A stretch of DNA of 40,908 nucleotides, taken from the NCBI GenBank assembly GCA_019113675.1, contig DXHA01000084.1, positions 1-40,908 of the forward strand, read 5' to 3'. Shown one piece after another: positions 16,449 to 24,858 of this stretch (position 1 is its first letter; each line of letters starts with the position of its first letter). The notes beneath the pieces are model-generated. The model did no database searches. It was not told the origin of the DNA and saw only the letters and a list, made by a program, of their open reading frames with translations. The position numbers and the translations under genes were made by a program. The DNA is from Candidatus Yaniella excrementigallinarum. GTDB lineage: Bacteria > Actinomycetota > Actinomycetes > Actinomycetales > Micrococcaceae.

Positions 16449-17513
16449 ATGCTTTCGGCACAGGCCAGCGCCGCTATGGCTTTTGAACTGCAAGGCAGGC
16501 TGCCTAATGCCCCGACGCAGCCCTTTCAAGTTGTATTAGAAAATGACCTTCTGGGGCGGGCCGCACTGGCAATGCTTTGGCAGTACCGCAACGACATGAT
16601 CATTTACCTGCTCTCTGATAACCCGCACCAAGACCAGGTCACTGCTCTGATGTCAGGTATCGAAACTGTCCGAGCTGCACCAAAGACTCAAATTATTTCT
16701 CGTCGGGAGGCGACAGCGATAGCCCAGGGTACCGGCAACCTGGTTTGGGCAGTCGATAAGTCGCGGACGCCAGCAGCGGCTGTGGAAATTCTTAGCAAAA
16801 GAGACACCGAGACGACCTGGCTGCCTTTTTTCGAACCATACGAGGCCTTAGAAAATAAACACGCAAAGCATACACCACACGAACTTGCCTTACGTGACAT
16901 TATTCGTGAACACGCCAGATTCTTGAATTTCTTCGGCGACAGATTCAACTCTAAAGATCTGTACCAACGAGCAAAATATCCGAGCTGGTTTAATCCCCCC
17001 GACGATGTTTCAGCGGCAATACCACCGATAAAGCAGATCACGAACGTAAACGGACACGTCTTTGACAGCACCGAGTTCACGGGTAGGTTGCAGCTACCAG
17101 CGGATCAGCCGCTGCCAGGCTGCAGCGCGATTGTTGAGCTTGGCCCAATTTTTGAGGCCTTAGAAACCGGTAAATACGACGCTGTCCTGACCATTCGTCA
17201 CGCCCATTGTGATCAACCGGCACGTGGGGCACTCACAGTTAAGGTGCATCGTGGGAAAAAAGTTGTCGCATCGGTAGATGCCGGTGCTTCTCTGGCGGAA
17301 GTTGAGGTGCCCTTGCATGCCGTGACCGCTGCCACTGAGCTTAGTGTATCGCTGACTGCCCAATCAGTAGAACCCACAGGTCTCGGATCTGATGTCAACG
17401 TCATCTACATTAAAGTGGCCATACTACCCAGGGGAACTTACAGGAGAGCTAGCCATAGCCTCAAGACCTGGTTCCAAGAACTCCGTCGGTATTTTGGGGG
17501 CCAGCGTGACTAG
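16449..17513 (+). CDS. Unknown protein coupled to an asparagine-synthetase-like ligase
   Basis: I do not recognise this 354-aa protein. It has no signal peptide and no clear transmembrane helix. The N-terminal half (about 20-115) alternates hydrophobic strands and helices; a helical, aromatic-rich middle (about 120-190) contains FEPYEAL and FLNFFGDRFNSKDLYQR. The C-terminal part (about 200-340) looks all-beta, with several short strands such as CSAIVELGPIF, YDAVLTIRH and VNVIYIKVAIL. The ATG at 16449 is followed by an alternative at 16476; ribosome sites are weak for both. Its stop overlaps the GTG of the next gene by 8 nt, so the two proteins are probably made together. The pair ends at the SRP RNA gene. 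Function: unknown; a role with the ligase in modifying a surface polymer or peptide is inference from the partner's family. Confidence 0.75.
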   Translation: MLSAQASAAMAFELQGRLPNAPTQPFQVVLENDLLGRAALAMLWQYRNDMIIYLLSDNPHQDQVTALMSGIETVRAAPKTQIISRREATAIAQGTGNLVWAVDKSRTPAAAVEILSKRDTETTWLPFFEPYEALENKHAKHTPHELALRDIIREHARFLNFFGDRFNSKDLYQRAKYPSWFNPPDDVSAAIPPIKQITNVNGHVFDSTEFTGRLQLPADQPLPGCSAIVELGPIFEALETGKYDAVLTIRHAHCDQPARGALTVKVHRGKKVVASVDAGASLAEVEVPLHAVTAATELSVSLTAQSVEPTGLGSDVNVIYIKVAILPRGTYRRASHSLKTWFQELRRYFGGQRD

Positions 17514-19017
17514 GTTAACGTGGGTGCGGCTTTATGCTCGGGGATTTTTCTTGTCCCCAACTTCCATCACATTTCTTGAGGAACTTGATCACTACCGGTG
17601 CATTGAGCTAACCGATTACCGTTTGTACGCCGATACGATCACCGAGATCGGCATTGCACGTGATGGAGACGATTGGTTAGTCACAATCGGAAAACTACTT
17701 CCACTATCCACCGGAGACATCCCGGCCACAAGCAAGGACATTGCCGATGAGCTACTTCGATTGTTGCAACCCAACGGATTGCAAGGCGTTGAGACAGCAC
17801 TGTATGACATCGGTGGCCGACACGCGATCATACTGAAAACCGGCGGTAAACTGTATGCATATCATGATGCTGCAGGCCACCGCACGGTCTACTTCAACAC
17901 CGATCAAAGATTTGTGGCATCGCATTTCGACATGCTGGACAGACTGACCGGTGAGCAAGAATATTCCTGCCCGGTAGGTAGTAAAAACACCAGAACATCC
18001 CCTGACGGCCTATGGGATGTGACTGAGAACCCATATATCAAGGCACTACTTCCCAACCACCGGCTAGCACTACCGGACGGAACTCAAACACGTTTTGGGC
18101 TCCGAAGCGCTAACCCATATACCAAGGTGGCTTGGCAAGAGAAAATTGAGCTGGTTCATCGGTTGTGGCATGAGCAATTGCAACAACTGTTTGAGCTGCA
18201 CCCGAAATTACCGCTGGGTGTTTCCCTATCTGGTGGGCTTGATTCGCGTACCGTCCTGGCACACATGAGACCATACTTAGATAATCTTCGGGCGTTTACC
18301 TACACCGCGGCCAATGTTAAAACTGGGGCAAAGCCAACATCGTTTTGGCAACGCACTATGACTACAGACCACAACATCCTTGGCCAAATGGCCGACCACT
18401 TGCCGCAAGATTTTTATGTTTTGGTTAAACCCTCGGCCCCAAACCTGACTGAGGACGACAATGAGGTCTTGGCTCGTAACGCCATACGCAACCATGGTCG
18501 CCCATATGTGCCCATGTATAAAGACCTGTTCCCGGATATTAATAGCATTCATGTGCGAGGAAACTTCGTGGAAATGGGCAGACTCATCCGAGGCAATACT
18601 GCGTTGCCAGAACAGCGTGACAGACTGGCGGCAATCCTGGAAGAAGTCGTCCGACGAAGAAGGCCAAGCTTGAAAGCATATACCAAGTTTTTCTGGGCCA
18701 AAGTTGAAGAGTTTCAATACGAATCATTGCACGACGATGTCGAGTACACCGATGTGTATCACTGGGAAAACCGGTCATCACGCTGGTATGCGGAAATAGC
18801 CAATGAAACAGATACAGTTTTTGATTCTATAGTTCCGGTCAACGCTCGCCGGATCTATCAAATCTTAACCAGCCCCAATGCAAATGTACGTCGCGGTGCT
18901 CAATTTCAGACCGATCTGATTCACCGTGCGTGGCCAGAGTTGTTGGCCTACGGGATAAATAGCGAAGAAGACTTATACACCACTACACTGCGCCAACAAC
19001 TGACCGAGGGACCTTAA
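17506..19017 (+). CDS. Asparagine-synthetase-like ATP-dependent amide ligase lacking glutaminase Cys
   Basis: The 503-aa product has the ATP-pyrophosphatase domain of asparagine synthetase, with P-loop SLSGGLDSR (about 240-248). The region before it (about 100-200) has LYDIGGRHAIILK, LYAYHDAAGHRTVYF and RFVASH, the folded remnant of the Ntn glutaminase domain as found in lasso-peptide cyclases and in asparagine-synthase-related proteins of cell-surface polysaccharide clusters. There is no Met-Cys N-terminus, so it should not use glutamine by the standard route. I chose the GTG at 17506 because it overlaps the stop of the upstream gene by 8 nt and has GGGGG about 6 nt upstream; a start at 17392 lies inside that gene. 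No lasso precursor, leader protease or glycosyltransferase is near. The substrate is unknown. The C-terminal part is shorter than in true AsnB. Confidence 0.82.
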   Translation: MTRLTWVRLYARGFFLSPTSITFLEELDHYRCIELTDYRLYADTITEIGIARDGDDWLVTIGKLLPLSTGDIPATSKDIADELLRLLQPNGLQGVETALYDIGGRHAIILKTGGKLYAYHDAAGHRTVYFNTDQRFVASHFDMLDRLTGEQEYSCPVGSKNTRTSPDGLWDVTENPYIKALLPNHRLALPDGTQTRFGLRSANPYTKVAWQEKIELVHRLWHEQLQQLFELHPKLPLGVSLSGGLDSRTVLAHMRPYLDNLRAFTYTAANVKTGAKPTSFWQRTMTTDHNILGQMADHLPQDFYVLVKPSAPNLTEDDNEVLARNAIRNHGRPYVPMYKDLFPDINSIHVRGNFVEMGRLIRGNTALPEQRDRLAAILEEVVRRRRPSLKAYTKFFWAKVEEFQYESLHDDVEYTDVYHWENRSSRWYAEIANETDTVFDSIVPVNARRIYQILTSPNANVRRGAQFQTDLIHRAWPELLAYGINSEEDLYTTTLRQQLTEGP

Positions 19018-19023
19018 GTAAAG

Positions 19024-19112
19024 AACCCCTCACGCACCTGTCAGAGCTCACCGACCCTTGCTGCATTCCTGCCCTGGGGGAGTTGAGTAAGATGGCACCG
19101 CGTGAGGGGCCG
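19024..19112 (-). ncRNA. ffs: Signal recognition particle RNA, small bacterial (4.5S) type
   Basis: Read on the minus strand, the segment holds the SRP domain IV signature: a GGCAGGAA-type apical loop followed by GCAGCAAGGG, flanked by asymmetric-loop sequences. The outer ends, GGCCCCTCACGC and GCGTGAGGGG, pair to close the rod. It is about 89 nt, short for the class. It forms the RNA core that binds Ffh for co-translational membrane targeting. The 3' end is only a few nt from the stop of the convergent ligase gene. Exact ends are uncertain by several bases. A TAGTAT hexamer 7 nt before the 5' end may be the -10 box. Confidence 0.92.
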
Positions 19113-19194
19113 AATTCCATACTACCAATTTGTGTCCAAAGAGGGAATTCCAGTCCAAGCGTTCACTGCTGGTGATTCGAAGCCTGAATCTGTT

Positions 19195-19224
19195 TTGCGT
19201 ATCTGTCAGCTAGTAGGCTATGCT
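19195..19224 (+). promoter_or_regulatory. Possible promoter of tRNA-Ser
   Basis: TTGCGT (19195-19200) and TATGCT (19219-19224) are spaced by 18 nt and lie about 40 nt before the mature tRNA, a normal distance for a tRNA transcript with a short 5' leader. Confidence 0.4.
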
Positions 19225-19265
19225 AAATTTTGGTCTTTGAGGCATAAGCTCTCTATAGACTCCGA

Positions 19266-19350
19266 GGAGGATTCGCATAGCGGCCTAGTGCGCACGCCTG
19301 GAACGCGTGTTGGGTGAAAGCCCTCGGGGGTTCGAATCCCCCATCCTCCG
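19266..19350 (+). tRNA. tRNA-Ser(GGA)
   Basis: The 85-nt cloverleaf has acceptor stem GGAGGAT / ATCCTCC with discriminator G, anticodon stem CACGC / GCGTG around loop CTGGAAC (anticodon GGA), a long class II variable arm (TTGGGTGAAAGCCCTC), and T arm GGGGG-TTCGAAT-CCCCC. It reads UCC and UCU serine codons. The CCA end is not encoded. Confidence 0.95.
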
Positions 19351-19357
19351 CTGATTT

Positions 19358-19393
19358 ACCCCGTGGTTGCAATGATCACGGGGGTTGATTTTT
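19358..19393 (+). terminator. Terminator after tRNA-Ser
   Basis: CCCCGTG (19359-19365) pairs with CACGGGG (19377-19383) across an 11-nt loop, followed by TTGATTTTTG. It could also stop transcripts from the convergent lactate permease gene. Confidence 0.65.
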
Positions 19394-19432
19394 GTTGTGC
19401 CTACTTTAGTTGAATTTCTGTTGGGCATGGTT

Positions 19433-21256
19433 TCAGACATCAGTACGATCGGCATAGGTATGGCTAATTTTCACTGCCCTAGAATCTCCTCGGCGGAATG
19501 CCAAATAGCCCAAAGCGGCCAACGCGAGTAAGAGGATTATCACAGCAATTGTGCCGAGGTTAAAGCCGAAACCATGTATTAACAGATAGGCGACGGAACC
19601 GGCGGCGATGGAATAGTACAAAGCAACCCATACTCTTTTGCGAATAATGTCGCCCTCACGGTTGAGTAAGCCAACTGTTGCCGAAGCGGCAACAATATTG
19701 TGAATGGAGATCGTATTGCCGCCAGCGCCACCGACTGCCCCGGCAGCAGTGGTAATTTCTGGCGAAACGCCGATTGTATTTGCCGTAGACCACTGGAATT
19801 GCGAGAACGTCAGATTTGAGACCGTATTTGAACCTGCCACGAATGCACCGAGGGCACCGATAAACGGCGCAAAGAAGGACCATGCAGGTCCCGCCACGGA
19901 GGCCACACCCTCGGCGAGAACAACCGGCATGGACTCCAAACCCGAGTCGTTGATGCCAGATTGAATGAGCACGCGCACCATCGGCACAGCGAATAGTAGC
20001 GCTACGGCGGTCCCGAAGATTTGCTTACCGGCGGTCTTCCACGTTTGCGCGATCTGTTTGGCCGGCATTTGATAGATGACATATCCGAGCAGAGCGCTGA
20101 CGATCAAGATGAAACCAGGGGAGAAGAAGAATTGCACATCGGTGTCGATACCTTCTACTCCAAGAATCGAGGTTAAATTCAGCTGAGTGACACCAGGAGT
20201 CGTGAGGAACTCATTGACTCCGTCAATTACTCTGGTGACAACTAGCAGGGCAGCCAAGATCACATATGGCGACCAAGCCCGAATCAATGTCATCTTGTGT
20301 GGTTTATTGGGATCCCTGCGATCACCCGGGGCAATGTGTCCCATCCAGCGCTTATCCCAGCTATCGCGGGAACCAAAATCAAAAATTTCCCTGGGCATCA
20401 GAAAGCCCTTGGATGATGTAAAGAGTACAAGCACGAGGCCGACTAGGCCGCCGATTAGGGAGGGGAATTCTGGCCCCAATAACCAGGCCACGGTTACCGA
20501 GGGAACTGTCATTGCTAGCGAAGCATAGATGGCAAATGGCCAAACCTTGAGTCCCTGGGCGAAGTTGCGCTGTGGTCCGAAGAAACCTGTGAGGAAACAA
20601 GCCAGTAATAAGGGAATTAAAATTCCCACAGCCATGTGAATCAACGCAGTATCCAGCGCGATGTCTGTCACATACTTGGAATAGTTTACTCCCAGTTCGC
20701 CGAGTCGATCTTGCATAGCCTCGGAATTCTGATCCAACCCGTCGCCGACGCCAACGATCATAGGTGTGCCGACAGCACCGAAGCTCACCGGGGTAGATTG
20801 AATAATCAACCCCACCATCACAGCAGCCATCGCGGGAAAACCCATGGCTAACATAAGAGGCGCAACGACGGCAGCCGGAGTACCGAAGCCCGAGGCGCCT
20901 TCGATGAAGCTGCCAAAAAGCCAACCGACAATAATAGCCTGAACCCGTCGGTCCGGAGATATATGGTCGAAACCAGCATTGATCCGTTCTATCGCACCCG
21001 AAACAGTGACAGTTGACAACAGCAGTAGGGCACCAAAGACAATGTACAGCAGAGTTATAGCTACGATCAGGCCTTCGAGTGTCGCGGCAGCCAAAGCTTT
21101 CGGCTGCATTTGCCATGCGACCCAGGCGATGACAACGGCTGTAAGAAAACTCACCGGCATCGTGTATTTAGCCGGCCAGCGGAATCCCGCAAGAAGAATA
21201 CCGGCCACAACGATCGGTGCAACGGCCAACAAACTCAGGACTAATAGGTTATCCAC
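19433..21256 (-). CDS. lldP: L-lactate permease
   Basis: This is a lactate:proton symporter of the LctP family in the cytoplasmic membrane. The 607-aa product is hydrophobic with about 13-14 helices and has the family segments [20 protein letters not shown] and [16 protein letters not shown], plus [20 protein letters not shown] in the C-terminal third. The start is a GTG at 21254-21256. It lies 83 nt after an FAD-linked dehydrogenase on the same strand, which fits uptake and oxidation of lactate as one unit. Glycolate is a possible alternative substrate for this family. Confidence 0.93.
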   Translation of the reverse strand: MDNLLVLSLLAVAPIVVAGILLAGFRWPAKYTMPVSFLTAVVIAWVAWQMQPKALAAATLEGLIVAITLLYIVFGALLLLSTVTVSGAIERINAGFDHISPDRRVQAIIVGWLFGSFIEGASGFGTPAAVVAPLMLAMGFPAMAAVMVGLIIQSTPVSFGAVGTPMIVGVGDGLDQNSEAMQDRLGELGVNYSKYVTDIALDTALIHMAVGILIPLLLACFLTGFFGPQRNFAQGLKVWPFAIYASLAMTVPSVTVAWLLGPEFPSLIGGLVGLVLVLFTSSKGFLMPREIFDFGSRDSWDKRWMGHIAPGDRRDPNKPHKMTLIRAWSPYVILAALLVVTRVIDGVNEFLTTPGVTQLNLTSILGVEGIDTDVQFFFSPGFILIVSALLGYVIYQMPAKQIAQTWKTAGKQIFGTAVALLFAVPMVRVLIQSGINDSGLESMPVVLAEGVASVAGPAWSFFAPFIGALGAFVAGSNTVSNLTFSQFQWSTANTIGVSPEITTAAGAVGGAGGNTISIHNIVAASATVGLLNREGDIIRKRVWVALYYSIAAGSVAYLLIHGFGFNLGTIAVIILLLALAALGYLAFRRGDSRAVKISHTYADRTDV

Positions 21257-21339
21257 GTCGATAACGCCCTTCCGTGCAAGCTCGCCAAGGAGCCCTCGGT
21301 GCGGTGATAATTATTCAGTTATTCAGAAATATCGGCTAC

Positions 21340-22758
21340 TCAGTGCGGATCCTCGCCAACGATCATGGCGGGATCGAACATTGCCCCGGGATTGAGGATG
21401 TTATTTGGGTCCAGGGCCATCTTGATCCGGTGATTGAGTTCCAGGGCATCCTCACCTATCGAATCCACTAACCATGGGCGCTTGAGTCGGCCCACTCCAT
21501 GTTCCCCGGTGATGGTCCCACCCAGCCGGACGGCCAGATCCATTACCTGACCATAGGCGCGGTGCGCTCTTTGTTTTTGATCTTCAACCATCGGGTCAAA
21601 GACCAGCAACGGATGGGTGTTACCGTCTCCAGCATGAGCGATCACAGCGATCATTACGTCTTCATTCTTAGAGATTTGCTCGATTCCACGGACAAGTTCG
21701 CCGAGGCTGGGTAACGGAACACCGACGTCTTCTAATAGGAGAGTGCCCTTCTGCTCGATGGCGGGGATGGCCATGCGGCGGGCAACGATGATTGCTTCGG
21801 CTTCTTCGGGATCAGAGGTATAGAAGACCTCTGTGGCGTTGTGCTCGGCGCACAGCAGTTCGATCTTTGCGATTTCCTCGGCGGCGTACTCGGCAGGTTC
21901 ATCCGACTGGATGATTAACATTGCAGCTGCCTCGCGGTCCAACCCCATCCCGGTAGCATCCTCGACGGCGTTGATGGTGAGGTTATCCATGAATTCCAAC
22001 ATTGAGGGTCGCATTGTTGAAGCGACATCAAGAATTGTTTTGGTCGACTCATCCAGGGTGGCAAAAGCTGCTACCAGGGTAGTGGGAGGACGTTGAGCAG
22101 GAACTAATCGTAGTGTGACCTCAGTGATCACACCTAAAGTCCCTTCACTGCCGACAAATAATTGCGTGAGATCTAGCCCCGCTACATCCTTCAACCGGGG
22201 GCCACCCAACTCCACTTGCCGACCATCGGCAAGCACAACTTTCATACCAAGCACATAATCGGCCGTCACGCCATACTTCACGCAGCATAACCCGCCGGCA
22301 TTGGTAGCAATATTGCCACCAATAGAACAAAACTCAACCGATGATGGGTCCGGCGGATACCACAGGCCATGTTCCGCCGCGGCAACCTTGACTTCCGAGT
22401 TGAATGCGCCAGGCTGAACCACAGCGATACGGGTTAGCGGGTCGATTTCGATATCGCGCATCTTCTCAGTGGAAAGAATGATTCCGCCATCGACGGCGGA
22501 GCTTCCCCCAGAGAGCCCGGAGCCTGCACCCCGGGCCACTACTGGTATTCGGCCAGAGGCAGCAAACCGAAGCGTAGTCTGTACATCCTCTGCCGAGGTG
22601 GCCCGCACGACGGCCATAGAGGTACCGGCATCGGGGTCATTAGCACGGTCCCAACGGTAATTATCGATGGTCGCTGGGTTTGTGATGACCTTGTCCTCGC
22701 CAAGAGCATCAACAAGTTCTTGAAGTTGGCGTGTTCTAGCAGGGGAGGCCTGTGTCAA
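21340..22758 (-). CDS. FAD-linked D-lactate/glycolate dehydrogenase (GlcD family)
   Basis: This peripheral flavoenzyme oxidises a 2-hydroxy acid and passes electrons to the quinone pool or cytochromes. The 472-aa product has the FAD_binding_4 (PCMH) domain with PVVARGAGSGLSGGSS, YPPDPSSVEFCSIGGNIATNAGG and LFVGSEGTLGVITEVTLR, then the FAD-oxidase C-terminal domain with VIAHAGDGNTHPL and GTITGEHGVGRLK (metal and active-site His), ending LDPNNILNPG. The start is TTG with AAAGG 8 nt upstream. Its place before the lactate permease favours D-lactate as substrate; glycolate cannot be excluded. No GlcE/GlcF partners are present. Confidence 0.9.
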   Translation of the reverse strand: MTQASPARTRQLQELVDALGEDKVITNPATIDNYRWDRANDPDAGTSMAVVRATSAEDVQTTLRFAASGRIPVVARGAGSGLSGGSSAVDGGIILSTEKMRDIEIDPLTRIAVVQPGAFNSEVKVAAAEHGLWYPPDPSSVEFCSIGGNIATNAGGLCCVKYGVTADYVLGMKVVLADGRQVELGGPRLKDVAGLDLTQLFVGSEGTLGVITEVTLRLVPAQRPPTTLVAAFATLDESTKTILDVASTMRPSMLEFMDNLTINAVEDATGMGLDREAAAMLIIQSDEPAEYAAEEIAKIELLCAEHNATEVFYTSDPEEAEAIIVARRMAIPAIEQKGTLLLEDVGVPLPSLGELVRGIEQISKNEDVMIAVIAHAGDGNTHPLLVFDPMVEDQKQRAHRAYGQVMDLAVRLGGTITGEHGVGRLKRPWLVDSIGEDALELNHRIKMALDPNNILNPGAMFDPAMIVGEDPH

Positions 22759-22847
22759 TATCGGAGCCTTTCTACGCGAAAGCTGCGTAGTGACTTATAT
22801 CACTTATCTGAACCGTATCATGGGTGCTTTGAGGAATGAAGCATCGG

Positions 22848-24077
22848 TTACATCTTCGAATTGGGCCGCCGGGCAAAATCTGGTGCATGCTCGGGTCTCC
22901 ACCCATAAAGCAATAGCCTCGCTGGAATTTTGCCCAGTTGCGGAAATGTCTCCAGTGTTGTTTTTATCGGGCCAGGGATCGTAAGCCCTTGTTGTTGTGT
23001 AATCAGCGGATGTATTACTTGATGCATAAGGCGTTGTAGGCGCTGAGTGAACTTTGCCGCACCTTCGCGTCGTCGCTGCACAGCGCGGAGGTCGTTGAGC
23101 GAAAGCTGCCCGGTTCGCAATGGCTCAGCCAGTATCCTGGCGGTGGCTACACCATCTTGTACGGCAAGATTGACTCCCACCCCGCCGACCGGTGACATCG
23201 CATGTGCCGCATCGCCGAGGCATAGTAGCCCGTTTCGATACCATCGGGTGAGCCTGTTGACTTCAACCTGGAGTAACTTGACTTCATCCCAGCTCATCTT
23301 TTTCGCTGACTTCGCAGCCTCTGGTACCGCTTGGGCTATGGCTGCTCGCAATGGTTCAATTCCCTCGGCTCGCAAATCCATATCGCTGTCCTTATTGATG
23401 AGACAAGCCATCTGGACGTAGCCTTCGCGTGGAATTGCTATGAATATTTTGCCTTTTGCCGACGTGGGTCGAATCGCTTCGCCTACCGGCTCAGAGGTGT
23501 TTACGCGAAACCACCACAGATCGATCGGCACTGGATAACTCGTGACCGGTAAGCGCGCGTGCGTCCGGGCTCTTGACGCTCGGCCGTCCGCAGCGATGGT
23601 CAACAGTGCATGCAAATCATGAACTTTTCCATCGACGGCGTATCGAACCCCAGTGATCGTATCTTCCGTATACAAAAATTCTGTAAATTCTGCATCCATG
23701 ATGAGCCGAAAGGACGGCTCTGCCACACCTGCAGATGCCAGCAGATTCAAGAAATCCCATTGGGGCGCCATAGCTATGTATGGGTATTTGACGTTAAGGC
23801 GTCCAATATCAACGGCTTGAAAAGGCCCTGTGTTTTCATCGTGGAGGATTAAGCCGTGGAGCCGACTGTGTCGAATCACGTTGAACTCGTCAATTAAGCC
23901 AAGCTCATCGAGCAGTTCCAATGTTGTTGGGTGGATGGTATCGCCACGAAAATCTCTTAGAAAGTCACTGTGTTTTTCTAACACGGTGACCGCTACGCCG
24001 GCGCGTGCCAGTAGCAATCCGGCGATCATCCCCGCAGGACCGCCACCGATAATCACGCAAGTAGTATTCTGTGACAT
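22848..24077 (-). CDS. FAD-dependent monooxygenase-type oxidoreductase (PHBH fold)
   Basis: The 409-aa product belongs to the p-hydroxybenzoate hydroxylase/UbiH-like flavoproteins. It has the dinucleotide-binding VIIGGGPAGMIAGLLLARAG (8-27), the DG motif TIAADGRASRAR near residue 165, and the second FAD motif LCLGDAAHAMSPVGGVGVNLAVQD near residue 285-308. These proteins hydroxylate or epoxidise aromatic or isoprenoid compounds with NAD(P)H; the substrate here is unknown. The gene is 89 nt upstream of the lactate-type dehydrogenase on the same strand, but I see no functional link. Confidence 0.88.
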   Translation of the reverse strand: MSQNTTCVIIGGGPAGMIAGLLLARAGVAVTVLEKHSDFLRDFRGDTIHPTTLELLDELGLIDEFNVIRHSRLHGLILHDENTGPFQAVDIGRLNVKYPYIAMAPQWDFLNLLASAGVAEPSFRLIMDAEFTEFLYTEDTITGVRYAVDGKVHDLHALLTIAADGRASRARTHARLPVTSYPVPIDLWWFRVNTSEPVGEAIRPTSAKGKIFIAIPREGYVQMACLINKDSDMDLRAEGIEPLRAAIAQAVPEAAKSAKKMSWDEVKLLQVEVNRLTRWYRNGLLCLGDAAHAMSPVGGVGVNLAVQDGVATARILAEPLRTGQLSLNDLRAVQRRREGAAKFTQRLQRLMHQVIHPLITQQQGLTIPGPIKTTLETFPQLGKIPARLLLYGWRPEHAPDFARRPNSKM

Positions 24078-24382
24078 CGTGCTCTGTGCCTACCTAAGAC
24101 TTAGCGGTATTCCTTGTATTGTGCCTAGCTTGCGCCAGGTTAGAAAGGGGAGCAGGTTTTTCTGTCCAGTAAATTCCGGTATTAGGAAATCGAAATGACC
24201 ATGCTTCGAAACTGGTAGTGGTGACCGAAATGCGACACAATAAAATTCAAGGATCCTGACCTTACGTTTCTAGAATATTTTGGCGCGATGCCCACCAACC
24301 AATGCGCCAAAACAAGAAAACCTTCGATAAGTCAAGATAGTTAGGTTAGCTCTAGCGTTAGTACTCGCCTAAGCCAGTGCGG

Positions 24383-24481
24383 TTATTGAGCAAAATTCGC
24401 AATAAGAGCTTCGCTGTCAGCGTAATCCACCACGCCAAAATGAGGGGGTTGTAAGGGTGCCAGTTCAGGCCAGTGGTAAAA
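24383..24481 (-). pseudogene. Possible C-terminal gene remnant
   Basis: A 32-codon stretch on the minus strand ends in TAA at 24383-24385 and reads like ordinary protein (HWPELAPLQPPHFG then VVDYADSEALIANFAQ). A stop lies just upstream in frame, and no start is present. I do not recognise the family. It may be the tail of a deleted gene or chance. Confidence 0.25.
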
Positions 24482-24631
24482 TTAAGTCACCGAAGTAGTC
24501 TGTGTGTGGCAGTTCCCTTCTGTCTCAAAAAGCTTGTGAGTAAACGGATGTAAGTCAAAATTCCATGCCGATATGGTGTGTATCACTTGCATGCAGAGTA
24601 TTGTTATGGTCTAGGTATAACTTTTTGGTAG

Positions 24632-24661
24632 TTGTCAACTTAATAAGTCACTTCCTGATAA
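24632..24661 (+). promoter_or_regulatory. Possible promoter of the betaine transporter operon
   Basis: TTGTCA (24632-24637) and TGATAA (24656-24661) are spaced by 18 nt. This would give a leader of about 190 nt before proV. Confidence 0.35.
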
Positions 24662-24739
24662 CAGTCTGAGTGCAGTCTGTAATTGGACTGCCAATCTTGT
24701 TAGCGTGGAAAATCTAGAGAGGTTGCGTCTACTTCCGAG

Positions 24740-24760
24740 TGTCCCCGTAAGCCGGGGACA
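24740..24760 (+). promoter_or_regulatory. Strong hairpin in the proV leader
   Basis: TGTCCCCG and CGGGGACA form a perfect 8-bp stem with the 5-nt loop TAAGC, followed by TTT. It could be an attenuator stem, a weak terminator, or part of an RNA switch in the 5' leader. No known riboswitch consensus, including that for c-di-AMP, was recognised. Confidence 0.5.
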
Positions 24761-24858
24761 TTTGAGTGTGTACGCGACCTATATTTATTCTGTTAGCAAG
24801 TTGTACAAGGACGTGAGGAGGAGCTCACCCGCTACCTATAGCGGTGGGTCAAAGCACC

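Larger units (their letters stand above)
24078..24858. other. 780-nt intergenic region before the betaine transporter operon
   Basis: No intact gene was found. It holds a possible gene remnant on the minus strand (24383-24481), a 9-bp inverted repeat TTTTGGCGC / GCGCCAAAA (24278-24312) without a T-tract, a possible promoter at 24632-24661, GCAGTC / GACTGC and a strong GTCCCCG hairpin (24740-24760) in the presumed leader, and a second weaker hairpin just before the proV start. The last 180 nt look like a structured 5' leader. Confidence 0.6.

Noticed and set aside
17392..19017. Start of the ligase gene at 17392
   Set aside because: The extra 38 codons lie inside the upstream gene. The GTG at 17506 has a GGGGG site and a typical stop-start overlap.
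16449..19017. Lasso peptide cluster suggested by the asparagine-synthetase-like protein
   Set aside because: No precursor peptide, leader-binding protein or B-type protease was found in the surrounding sequence.
24278..24312. TTTTGGCGC / GCGCCAAAA inverted repeat as a terminator
   Set aside because: The loop is 17 nt, no T-tract follows on either strand, and it is about 200 nt from the nearest gene start.
24341..24375. TTAGGTTAGC sequence resembling half of an iron-regulator (IdeR/DtxR) box
   Set aside because: Only the left half matches. The right half, TCTAGCGTTA, does not complete the inverted repeat, and no iron gene is adjacent.
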